In this document: positions 7,541-13,922 of the stretch, piece by piece
Position numbering within the stretch: the stretch's first letter is position 1
Layout: every line of letters starts with the position of its first letter
From: JAHECW01 sp964641415
GTDB lineage: Bacteria; Acidobacteriota; Thermoanaerobaculia; Thermoanaerobaculales; Sulfomarinibacteraceae
Direction of reading: 5' to 3'
Assembly: GCA_964641415.1 (NCBI GenBank)
Contig: CAZXMW010000046.1
Coordinates: forward strand, 1-25,826
Length of the DNA stretch: 25,826 nucleotides
Notes under the pieces: model-generated
Database searches by the model: none
Told to the model about the DNA's origin: nothing
What the model saw: the letters and a program-made list of their open reading frames with translations, nothing else
Translations under genes and position numbers: made by a program

Positions 7541-8182
7541 ATGATCAAGAACCCTTTGTTCACGCTGGTGATCGGACTGATGTTGGGTCTTACGATCGGC
7601 TATGTGCTGGCCGAGCAGCAGCCGATCCCTCCAGCCAAGGCCATGCGACTCGGGTCGGGGCAGGCGGCGCCTCAGGGCGGCGCTCTGCCCGACGGGCACC
7701 CACCGGTCGAAGGGTCCGGAGAGTCGGGCGCCGAGGCGCAGTTCTTTCGCCAGCAGATTGCCGAAATCGAGAGCCTGATGGCACAGAATCCGGACGACCC
7801 GGGGCTGCTGGTGGCGATGGCCGACGCTCACTTCGAGCTCGCCCGGGTCACCCGACAGGAGCGTCGTTGGCAGGAGGCTCGGGTGTGGTACGAGCGGGCC
7901 CTGGCGGAGGGCCGCGGCGACGACGCCAACGTGATGACCGACCTGGCGGTGGTGTTCCGAAATCTGCAGCAACCCGATCGCGCCCTCGAGCTGCTCGACC
8001 GCGCCATCGCCACCGACTCCGACCACTGGCAGGCGTGGTTCAACAAGGTCGTCATCCTCAACTTCGATCTCCACGAGCACGATCGCGCTCGCGAGGCGCT
8101 GCGCCGTCTTCAGAGCATCGCGGAGACCAACCCGGACGTTCCGGACCTGAGCCGGGTGGAGCGGGAGGTGCTGGGCTCGTGA
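7541..8182 (+). CDS. Membrane-anchored TPR protein
   Basis: The 213-aa protein has one N-terminal membrane segment (~5-24) followed by a Pro/Gly-rich linker to about residue 65. From ~75 to 205 it carries roughly three tetratricopeptide repeats, with the pattern W/Y..A...L near 115-130, DRALELLDRAIA around 148-159 and DRAREALRRL around 184-193. Such proteins act as scaffolds; CcmI/NrfG-like assembly factors have the same layout, but I see no heme-maturation gene beside it. AAGGAG precedes the ATG. It opens a run of genes ending in rarA. Confidence 0.8.
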   Translation: MIKNPLFTLVIGLMLGLTIGYVLAEQQPIPPAKAMRLGSGQAAPQGGALPDGHPPVEGSGESGAEAQFFRQQIAEIESLMAQNPDDPGLLVAMADAHFELARVTRQERRWQEARVWYERALAEGRGDDANVMTDLAVVFRNLQQPDRALELLDRAIATDSDHWQAWFNKVVILNFDLHEHDRAREALRRLQSIAETNPDVPDLSRVEREVLGS

Positions 8183-8203
8183 TCGTTCTGTGGTGGAATC
8201 GGC

Positions 8204-8209
8204 TACACT
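8204..8209 (+). promoter_or_regulatory. -10-like box TACACT
   Basis: TACACT lies 13 bases before the ATG at 8223, which has no Shine-Dalgarno. It may give a very short leader for the 8223 gene and the genes after it. Confidence 0.35.
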
Positions 8210-8222
8210 TGACGAACGCCGA

Positions 8223-8534
8223 ATGTCTCTGCTTCTGATGTCGCGGATCGTCGTCCTCGTGCTCGCCCTGTTCGTGCTGTGGCGCGCGCTCAGCGCGTTC
8301 GGCAAACGGGCGTCGTCCCGCGGCCTCGGGGCGGACAGTTACAGCCGGTTCTCGCCCGAGCAGCGGCGGCGCCGCGCCGAGCAACGATCTGGAGTTCCGG
8401 AGGATCTCCTCGAGTGCGCGTCGTGCGGCACCTTCGTGCCTCAGAGACGGGCTCTTGTCGCCGGCGACGGCCGCGTTTTCTGCAGCCCGGAATGTCGCGA
8501 GGTGTGTGACAAAGGTGACTCCCGTGAACAGTGA
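8223..8534 (+). CDS. Small membrane-anchored PP0621-like protein
   Basis: A 103-aa protein. One membrane helix at ~6-24 is followed by an Arg-rich linker and a cysteine cluster: CASCGTFVP at ~66-74 and FCSPEC at ~87-92. That CxxCG...VP plus FCS.EC layout matches the small PP0621-type family of bacterial membrane-linked zinc-ribbon proteins of unknown role. ATG 8223 is chosen because the membrane helix begins directly after it; ATG 8238 is a possible alternative. Its 3' end overlaps the GTG of the next gene by 11 bases. Confidence 0.7.
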   Translation: MSLLLMSRIVVLVLALFVLWRALSAFGKRASSRGLGADSYSRFSPEQRRRRAEQRSGVPEDLLECASCGTFVPQRRALVAGDGRVFCSPECREVCDKGDSREQ

Positions 8535-9087
8535 TCGAATTCTCGGCCTTCGGCTGTCGGTCGTCGAGGGCGGGCGGGAGCTGTCCGAGGAACGCCTGAT
8601 CGGACCCGAGGACGGCAACCTGTCGGCGAGAATCGACAGCGACAGCTTTCTGATCACGCCGACGGCCTGCGACAAGGGGGATCTGGAACCCGATGATCTT
8701 TTCGTCGTCGAGATCCACAGCCACCGGCTGCCGGACGGGGCTTCGACGGAGACCGGAATGCACCGCGCCATCTACTCGCGCTTCCCATGGGTGCACGGTG
8801 TCGTCCACGCGCACCCCGAGAAGGTCCTCGCCCTCGCCGCCGAGGGCCGAGCCCCGGATCCGTCATTGCTCGCGAACGGCGGTTCCGTCCTCGACCGGGT
8901 GTCGTGGATCGAGGACTTTCCCCCGGGCAGTCGTTCGTTGGCTGAGGAGGTCGCGAAGGGTCTGTCGCGGGCGCCGGCACTGGTCCTGGTTGCCCACGGC
9001 GCGGTCACAGTCGGCTCGACGGTGGATCAGGCCGTCGTTCGGATGGTTCGGCTCGAGCGCCTGGCCCTGCTCACCCGGGGTCGGTGA
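8524..9087 (+). CDS. Class II aldolase/adducin family protein
   Basis: A 187-aa zinc-dependent enzyme of the fold shared by L-fuculose-phosphate aldolase, L-ribulose-5-phosphate 4-epimerase and MtnB dehydratase. It shows the GNLSAR motif (~35-40), the family's acid-glycine region STETGMHRAIY (~78-88), the paired metal ligands HAHP (~97-100) and the third His in VAHGAV (~158-163). The GTG start is supported by AAAGGTG and by translational overlap with the preceding gene. The substrate cannot be told from sequence; no other sugar or methionine-salvage gene is close. The rarA GTG begins one base after its stop. Confidence 0.85.
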   Translation: MNSDRILGLRLSVVEGGRELSEERLIGPEDGNLSARIDSDSFLITPTACDKGDLEPDDLFVVEIHSHRLPDGASTETGMHRAIYSRFPWVHGVVHAHPEKVLALAAEGRAPDPSLLANGGSVLDRVSWIEDFPPGSRSLAEEVAKGLSRAPALVLVAHGAVTVGSTVDQAVVRMVRLERLALLTRGR

Positions 9088-9088
9088 G

Positions 9089-10405
9089 GTGGACCGGCAG
9101 GTCGACCTGTTTCCCGGCAACGAACGACTGTCCCCGCTCGCCGACCGGGTCCGCCCGAGGAGCCTCGACGAGGTTGTCGGACAGGATCATCTGGTCGGCC
9201 CTGAGGGAGTGATCCGCTCTTTCGCTGCCCGGGGGAATCTACCGTCAATGGTGCTCTGGGGACCGCCGGGCTCGGGCAAGACGACGTTGGCTCGGTTGCT
9301 TGCCGACGCTTCCGACGCCGAGATGGTGACCTTCTCGGCGGTGCTGTCCGGGGTCAAGGAGGCGCGTTCGGTCATGGTCGAGGCGAGCCGGCGCCGTCGG
9401 CTCGAAAGCCGTCGCACCGTGCTCTTCGTCGACGAGATCCACCGCTTCAACAGAGCCCAACAGGATGCCTTCCTGCCCTTCGTCGAGGTCGGCGACATCG
9501 TTCTCGTCGGTGCGACCACCGAGAACCCTTCGTTCGAGCTCAACCGGGCCCTGCTGTCACGAATCAAGGTCTACATTCTCGAACCCCTGTCGACCGAGCA
9601 CCTCGTCGTGCTGCTCGAGCGGGCGGTCGGCGATGAGCGTGGGCTGGCCGGGCGGGCGCCGGAGGTGGACCCCGACGGGCTCGAGCTCATCGCCCGGCTG
9701 GCAGCGGGTGACGCTCGGCAGGCACTCAATCATCTCGAGCTCGCGGCCTCGGTTGTCGCCACCGAGGGTGCGGGCCGGATCGACGTCGCCCTTGTCCAGC
9801 GGGTCGCACAGCGCGTACCGGCGGTGTACGACAAGGGCCGCGACGAGCACTACAATCTGATTTCGGCGCTCCACAAGTCGGTCCGCAACTCTGATGTCGA
9901 TGCGTCGCTGTACTGGCTCGGACGGATGCTCGAGGGCGGCGCCGATCCTCGTTTCGTGGTCCGGCGGATGCTTCGGATGGCGTCCGAGGACATCGGCATG
10001 GCCGATCCGAGGGCCCTCGAGCAGGTCGCTGCCGCGGCGCACGCCGTCGAGCACGTCGGCATGCCGGAGTGCGAACTCGCCCTGGCGCAGGCAGCCGTCT
10101 ACCTGGCGTTGGCGCACAAGACCAACTCGCTGTGTGTCGCCTACGGCGCGGTCAAACGCGAGATCGCGGACCGCCCCGGGCTCGCGATTCCCAAGACGAT
10201 TCGCAACGCGCCGACCCGCCTGATGAAGGATGCCGGCTACGGCGAGGGCTACCGCTACGCCCACGACGAGGCGACCGGGGTCGCCGCCATGAAGTGTCTG
10301 CCCGTCGAGCTCGCCGACACCACCTTCTACCGGCCGACCGGCCGTGGCTGGGAGCGGAGGATTCGCGAGCGGTTGAAGGAGATCGACGAGGCGCGTCGGG
10401 AATGA
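9089..10405 (+). CDS. rarA: Replication-associated recombination protein RarA/MgsA (AAA+ ATPase)
   Basis: A 438-aa AAA+ ATPase of the RarA/MgsA/WRNIP1 family, which acts at stalled forks and interacts with single-strand binding protein and the clamp-loader world. It opens with LFPGNERLSPLADRVRPRSLDE, then Walker A GPPGSGKT (58-65), Walker B LFVDEIHRFN (112-121), sensor 1 GATTENPSFE (141-150) and the LLSR arginine finger. The C-terminal half has the family signatures SASEDIG-like RMASEDIGMADP and YKNAP-like TIRNAPTRLMKD. The GTG start follows the aldolase stop by one base, implying translational coupling. The longer open frame to the left is a shadow of the aldolase gene. Confidence 0.95.
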   Translation: MDRQVDLFPGNERLSPLADRVRPRSLDEVVGQDHLVGPEGVIRSFAARGNLPSMVLWGPPGSGKTTLARLLADASDAEMVTFSAVLSGVKEARSVMVEASRRRRLESRRTVLFVDEIHRFNRAQQDAFLPFVEVGDIVLVGATTENPSFELNRALLSRIKVYILEPLSTEHLVVLLERAVGDERGLAGRAPEVDPDGLELIARLAAGDARQALNHLELAASVVATEGAGRIDVALVQRVAQRVPAVYDKGRDEHYNLISALHKSVRNSDVDASLYWLGRMLEGGADPRFVVRRMLRMASEDIGMADPRALEQVAAAAHAVEHVGMPECELALAQAAVYLALAHKTNSLCVAYGAVKREIADRPGLAIPKTIRNAPTRLMKDAGYGEGYRYAHDEATGVAAMKCLPVELADTTFYRPTGRGWERRIRERLKEIDEARRE

Positions 10406-10461
10406 TGAACGCCCGGTTGCTCGGGTCCGACCTCGGCCGAGGCCGCGGAGCGCGATTGTGC

Positions 10462-10467
10462 TACCTT
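10462..10467 (+). promoter_or_regulatory. -10-like box TACCTT placed for a leaderless lptE mRNA
   Basis: TACCTT ends exactly 6 bases before the GTG at 10474 and there is no Shine-Dalgarno. The same 6-base spacing occurs at 3525, 11050 and 20850. Confidence 0.45.
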
Positions 10468-10473
10468 CCGGTC

Positions 10474-10989
10474 GTGCACCGCGTCGTTCCTCTCATCCTG
10501 CTGATCGCGCTCACGGGCTGCGGCTACCATCTGGTCGGCACCTCGTCGTACCTGGCGCCCGAGATCGAGAACCTGCACGTGGAGCTGTTCGCCAACCAGA
10601 CCGCGCGCGCCGACATGGACCAGCGGGTCGCCGAGGCCCTCAACCTCGAGTGGGTGCGCCGGGGCCGGTTCGAGCTGGTCGACAGCCCGGCCGAGGCGGA
10701 CGTCGTGCTCAGCGGGACCATGACGCGCCTGATGACGATTCCGGTGAGCTTCGACGAGGATGGCCGCGCCACCGAGTATCAGATGACGCTGACCACCGAC
10801 GTCCATCTCGACGACGTTCGTGGCGAGGAACCAAAGCTGCTCTGGCAGGACAAGGCGTTTTCGCGGCGGACATCGTATGTGGTGGATCAGGACGCGGTCG
10901 ATTACTTCGACCGTCAGCGCGAGGCCATGGACGAGCTGTCGCGAGAGTACTCGCGCGCTCTGGTGAGCGCGGTGCTCGAGGGGTTCTGA
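10474..10989 (+). CDS. lptE: LPS-assembly lipoprotein LptE
   Basis: A 171-aa outer-membrane lipoprotein that plugs the LptD barrel and helps insert LPS into the outer leaflet. The N-terminus MHRVVPLILLIALTGC carries a type II signal peptide with Cys16 as the lipidation site, followed by GYHLVG, the usual start of mature LptE. The fold ahead (IENLHVELFANQT, then AEADVVLSGTM) fits the family's alpha/beta layout, and the end is a long acidic helix. I chose GTG 10474 because it starts the signal peptide; the frame upstream belongs to no gene. kdsC, an LPS-core gene, follows 60 bases later. Confidence 0.85.
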   Translation: MHRVVPLILLIALTGCGYHLVGTSSYLAPEIENLHVELFANQTARADMDQRVAEALNLEWVRRGRFELVDSPAEADVVLSGTMTRLMTIPVSFDEDGRATEYQMTLTTDVHLDDVRGEEPKLLWQDKAFSRRTSYVVDQDAVDYFDRQREAMDELSREYSRALVSAVLEGF

Positions 10990-11037
10990 CAGCGAGTCCC
11001 TCACGATCCGCTCAGCCGCTCGGGCCGGCCGCAGTGG

Positions 11038-11043
11038 TACCAT
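11038..11043 (+). promoter_or_regulatory. -10-like box TACCAT placed for a leaderless kdsC operon mRNA
   Basis: TACCAT ends 6 bases before the ATG at 11050, with no Shine-Dalgarno. It would start the kdsC-thyA-folA-M23 transcript at the start codon itself. Confidence 0.45.
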
Positions 11044-11049
11044 CCCGCC

Positions 11050-11613
11050 ATGCCGAGCCGGCTGCCGCCACAGATCCGAAACAAGCTCGAGCCGATTCGC
11101 CTGTTCGTGCTCGACGTCGACGGCGTGCTGACCGACGGTACCCTGTACTACACCGCCGACGGCGAGAAGCTGAAGGCATTCAGCGTCCGCGACGGGCTCG
11201 CCGTCGTGCTGCTCCAGCGAGCGGGGATCGAGGTCGGTATCATCACTGCCCGCAGCGCCGAGGCTGTCGCCGTTCGCTGCCGGGACCTCGGGATCCGGGA
11301 CGAACTCGTGATCCGCGGCTCACGGCACAAAGCGGATGATCTGGATCTGATGCTCGCCGGGCTCGGACTGGGCGACAGCCAGGTCGCCGCCATGGGCGAT
11401 GACCTTCCAGACCTGCCGGTGCTGACCCGAGCCGGCTTCGCCTTCTGCCCGGCCGATGCCGCGCCCGAGGTTGCGGCGGTCTGCGATTACGTCTGCGGCA
11501 TGGAGGGCGGGCGGGGCGCGGTTCGCGAGGCTGCGGAGATCCTGCTCAAAGCCAAGGGACGTTGGACGGCGTTGGTGGAGGAGCTGTCCGGTGCCGGCCG
11601 AAAACGACCGTGA
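11050..11613 (+). CDS. kdsC: 3-deoxy-D-manno-octulosonate 8-phosphate phosphatase
   Basis: A 187-aa HAD-superfamily phosphatase of the small capless KdsC group, which removes phosphate from KDO-8-P during synthesis of the inner LPS core. The nucleophile motif is LDVDGVLTDG (21-30; Asp22 and Asp24), followed by KAFSVRDG, the family's substrate loop, ITARSA (motif II), Lys in SRHKADDL (motif III) and GDDLPDLPVL (motif IV). It heads an operon with thyA, folA and a lipoprotein peptidase; its stop overlaps the thyA GTG by 4 bases. Confidence 0.92.
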   Translation: MPSRLPPQIRNKLEPIRLFVLDVDGVLTDGTLYYTADGEKLKAFSVRDGLAVVLLQRAGIEVGIITARSAEAVAVRCRDLGIRDELVIRGSRHKADDLDLMLAGLGLGDSQVAAMGDDLPDLPVLTRAGFAFCPADAAPEVAAVCDYVCGMEGGRGAVREAAEILLKAKGRWTALVEELSGAGRKRP

Positions 11614-12404
11614 AGGTCTACCTCGACCTGCTGCGGCACATCCTCGATCACGGCGTGGTCAAAGACGACCGCACCGGCACCGGGACGTTGAGCCGGTTCG
11701 GTTATCAGATGCGGATCGATCTTCGGGACGGCTTTCCGCTCCTCACCACCAAGAGGCTCCACCTCCGCTCCATCATTCACGAGCTGCTGTGGTTTCTGTC
11801 CGGCGACACCAACACCGCCTACCTCCACGACAACAGGGTCACGATCTGGGACGAGTGGGCCGACGCCGACGGCAACCTGGGGCCGATCTACGGCAGTCAG
11901 TGGCGGTCCTGGCCGACCCCGAACGGAGGTCGTGTCGACCAGATCGCCCGCGTCGTCGAGTCGATCCGCTCGAACCCCGATTCGCGCCGCCATATCGTCA
12001 GCGCCTGGAATGTGGCGGACATCGACCGGATGGCGCTGCCGCCGTGCCACGCGCTCTTCCAGTTCTGGGTCGCCGAGGGAGGCTTGAGTTGCCAGCTCTA
12101 TCAGCGCTCGGCGGACGCCTTCCTCGGCGTTCCGTTCAACATCGCGTCGTATGCGCTGCTCACCATGATGATGGCACAGGTTTCGAACCTGGAAGCGCGC
12201 GACTTCATTCACACCTTCGGCGACGTGCATCTGTATCGCAACCACCTGGACCAGGCCCGTCTTCAGCTCGAGCGCGAGCCTCGTCCGCTGCCGGTCATGA
12301 TCATCAATCCGGACATCCGGTCGGTCTTCAACTTTTCTTTCGAGGACTTCGAGATCAAGGGCTACGACCCGCACCCCCACATCAAGGCGCCGATCGCGGT
12401 ATGA
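11610..12404 (+). CDS. thyA: Thymidylate synthase
   Basis: Converts dUMP to dTMP using methylene-tetrahydrofolate and releases dihydrofolate. At 264 aa it has exactly the length of E. coli ThyA. The nucleophile is Cys146 in ALPPCH, and RTGTGTLS (21-28), ELLWFL (58-63) and the dUMP-binding DSRRHIV (124-130) are in place, as is the N-site FNIASYALL. The GTG start overlaps the kdsC stop (GTGA). The folA ATG in turn overlaps its stop, so the dihydrofolate it makes is reduced by the next enzyme from the same message. Confidence 0.96.
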   Translation: MKVYLDLLRHILDHGVVKDDRTGTGTLSRFGYQMRIDLRDGFPLLTTKRLHLRSIIHELLWFLSGDTNTAYLHDNRVTIWDEWADADGNLGPIYGSQWRSWPTPNGGRVDQIARVVESIRSNPDSRRHIVSAWNVADIDRMALPPCHALFQFWVAEGGLSCQLYQRSADAFLGVPFNIASYALLTMMMAQVSNLEARDFIHTFGDVHLYRNHLDQARLQLEREPRPLPVMIINPDIRSVFNFSFEDFEIKGYDPHPHIKAPIAV

Positions 12405-12919
12405 GGGTCTCTCTCATCGCTGCCGTGTCGTCCAACGGGGTCATCGGCCGCAACGGTGACCTGCCGTGGCATCTGCCGGCTGACCTGCGGCACTTCAAGC
12501 AAACCACCATGGGCCACCACCTGATCATCGGCCGGGCAACCTGGGACGAGGTCGGCACGCCACTTGCCGGTCGAACCATGGTCGTCGTGACCCGAAACCC
12601 TGGCTTTTGTGCCGAGGGAGTGCTTGTCGCCCACTCGGTCGACGACGCTCTCGGCCTGGTTCGCGATGACGACGAGCCGTTCATCGGCGGTGGCGCCGAG
12701 ATCTACCGCCAGTTCCTCGATGCCGATTTGGTCGACCGCATCTATCTGACCAGAGTGCACGCCCAGGTCGAGGGCGACACGTTCTTTCCGGATGTCGAAT
12801 GGGATCGCTGGTTGCTTGCCGACCGGATCGACCATCCGGCCAACGAGAAGAACGCGCATCCCTTCAGCTTCGAGGTTTGGGACGGCCGCCGCCCGACACT
12901 CGGCGGCCCTCAGGCATGA
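12401..12919 (+). CDS. folA: Dihydrofolate reductase
   Basis: A 172-aa NADPH-dependent enzyme that regenerates tetrahydrofolate after thymidylate synthesis. It shows AAVSSNGVIGRNGDLPWHLPADLRHFK-type N-terminal features: the Met20-loop equivalent at 14-24 and the substrate-binding acid Asp28. GRATW (44-48) and FIGGGAEIY, the NADPH-binding glycines, follow. The ATG overlaps the thyA stop (ATGA), and its own stop overlaps the next ATG the same way. Confidence 0.95.
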   Translation: MRVSLIAAVSSNGVIGRNGDLPWHLPADLRHFKQTTMGHHLIIGRATWDEVGTPLAGRTMVVVTRNPGFCAEGVLVAHSVDDALGLVRDDDEPFIGGGAEIYRQFLDADLVDRIYLTRVHAQVEGDTFFPDVEWDRWLLADRIDHPANEKNAHPFSFEVWDGRRPTLGGPQA

Positions 12920-13410
12920 CTCCAATCCTGGACGTGAGGCGCCGGCGATGGGCTGTCGCCGGGTTTCTGCTCGGCGTGTGGCCGGCTCTCGTGTCGCTGG
13001 GGTGCGCCTCGGCCGGACCGGCGCACGGGCTGCCGACGGCGCCGTCAGGTTGGCCGGTCGCTCGAGCTCCGGTCACTGCGCAGTTCGGTGTTCCGCGGAG
13101 TGGCGGTGACCACCAGGGCATCGACTTGGCCGCGCCCAAGGGCTCGGCGGTGCGGGTGACCGCTGACGGTGAGGTCGTGTTCGCCGGGCGTGACGGGCGC
13201 TACGGGCGGACCGTTGTCGTCGACCACGGCGGCGGCTACGCGACACGCTATGCCCATCTCAAGAAGGTCGAAACGAAACCCGGGAAGAGGGTCCGGCGAG
13301 GCGACCTGATCGGTCGCGTCGGCAGCAGCGGCCGTGCCAGCGGACCCCACCTGCACTACGAGGTGATTCTCAACGGCACGCCGGTCAACCCGCGACCGTA
13401 CCTCGATTGA
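12916..13410 (+). CDS. M23-family metallopeptidase lipoprotein
   Basis: A 164-aa LytM-type domain protein. Residues 1-30 look like a type II signal peptide with lipobox SLGC (Cys30). The peptidase domain (~55-160) keeps the zinc ligands His66 and Asp70 (HQGID) and His147 (GPHLHYE), so it is probably catalytically active on peptidoglycan peptide bridges, unlike degenerate EnvC/NlpD-type activators. There is no LysM domain, so the protein is unusually small. The ATG overlaps folA by 4 bases, coupling a cell-wall enzyme to nucleotide-synthesis genes. A strong hairpin lies 42 bases after the stop. Confidence 0.9.
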   Translation: MTPILDVRRRRWAVAGFLLGVWPALVSLGCASAGPAHGLPTAPSGWPVARAPVTAQFGVPRSGGDHQGIDLAAPKGSAVRVTADGEVVFAGRDGRYGRTVVVDHGGGYATRYAHLKKVETKPGKRVRRGDLIGRVGSSGRASGPHLHYEVILNGTPVNPRPYLD

Positions 13411-13452
13411 TGCTGTCGCCGGTTCTGCAGCATCGGCCTTTGGCAACACGAA

Positions 13453-13482
13453 CAGCGCCCCCGCCGTGAGGCGGGGGCGCTG
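13453..13482. terminator. Hairpin between convergent genes
   Basis: Bases 13453-13465 and 13470-13482 form a perfect 13-bp GC-rich stem with a GTGA loop. It separates the M23 gene (plus) from the porin gene (minus). Neither side has a run of T, so it is a weak match to a classic intrinsic terminator but well placed as a bidirectional stop. A smaller 7-bp hairpin (13409-13415 with 13428-13434) overlaps the end of the M23 gene. Confidence 0.65.
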
Positions 13483-13508
13483 ACTGGCGACCGTTGAAAG
13501 GATTCGCT

Positions 13509-13910
13509 CTAGAAAGCCCAGCCGACGCTGGCGCTCACCCACTGAACGGATCCGGTGGTGTCGTAGAGAAACGGCGCGTTGTCGTTGTAGTCGACGAACC
13601 GGTACCACAACCGCATCCAGATCGCCTCGTTGAACGTGTACTTGAGCGTGGCGTCGAGATTGAGCCGGTCGACGTCGAGGTCCGAGTAGGTGTGGCTCCG
13701 CGAGAAGTCGTAGGACGTCGGCGGCGTGATCGCCACGTAGTCGTCGGCCGGCAGGTCGAAGGGGTCGAGCGCGGCCTCGGCCTCGGTGTAGCCGAAGTCG
13801 ATCCCGAACCGCCACCTGTCGGTCGGGTGGATCGACACGCCGGCGAGCAGCGAGCTGGCTTCTTCATTGTAGTCGAGCAGATCGCGGGAGTAGCCATCCT
13901 GGCCACCCAT
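13509..13910 (-). CDS. C-terminal part of the MtrB/PioB-like porin, in frame after a UGA
   Basis: This open frame (133 aa from its first Met) is in the same frame as the porin gene upstream and is separated from it by only one TGA and four sense codons (Ala-Gly-Thr-Ile). It is made of amphipathic strands and turns typical of outer-membrane barrels (for example RWRFGIDFGYTEAEA, VDRLNLDATLKYTFN) and ends in VSASVGWAF. A final Phe is the classic C-terminal signal of beta-barrels for the BAM machinery. The possible internal ATG start has no good ribosome binding site. It is best read as the real end of the porin, not a separate gene. Confidence 0.8.
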   Translation of the reverse strand: MGGQDGYSRDLLDYNEEASSLLAGVSIHPTDRWRFGIDFGYTEAEAALDPFDLPADDYVAITPPTSYDFSRSHTYSDLDVDRLNLDATLKYTFNEAIWMRLWYRFVDYNDNAPFLYDTTGSVQWVSASVGWAF

Positions 13911-13922
13911 GATGGTGCCTGC

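Noticed and set aside
12799..12915. A longer start for the M23 lipoprotein inside folA
   Set aside because: The signal peptide begins at the ATG at 12916, which overlaps the folA stop in the same way as the other genes of the operon.
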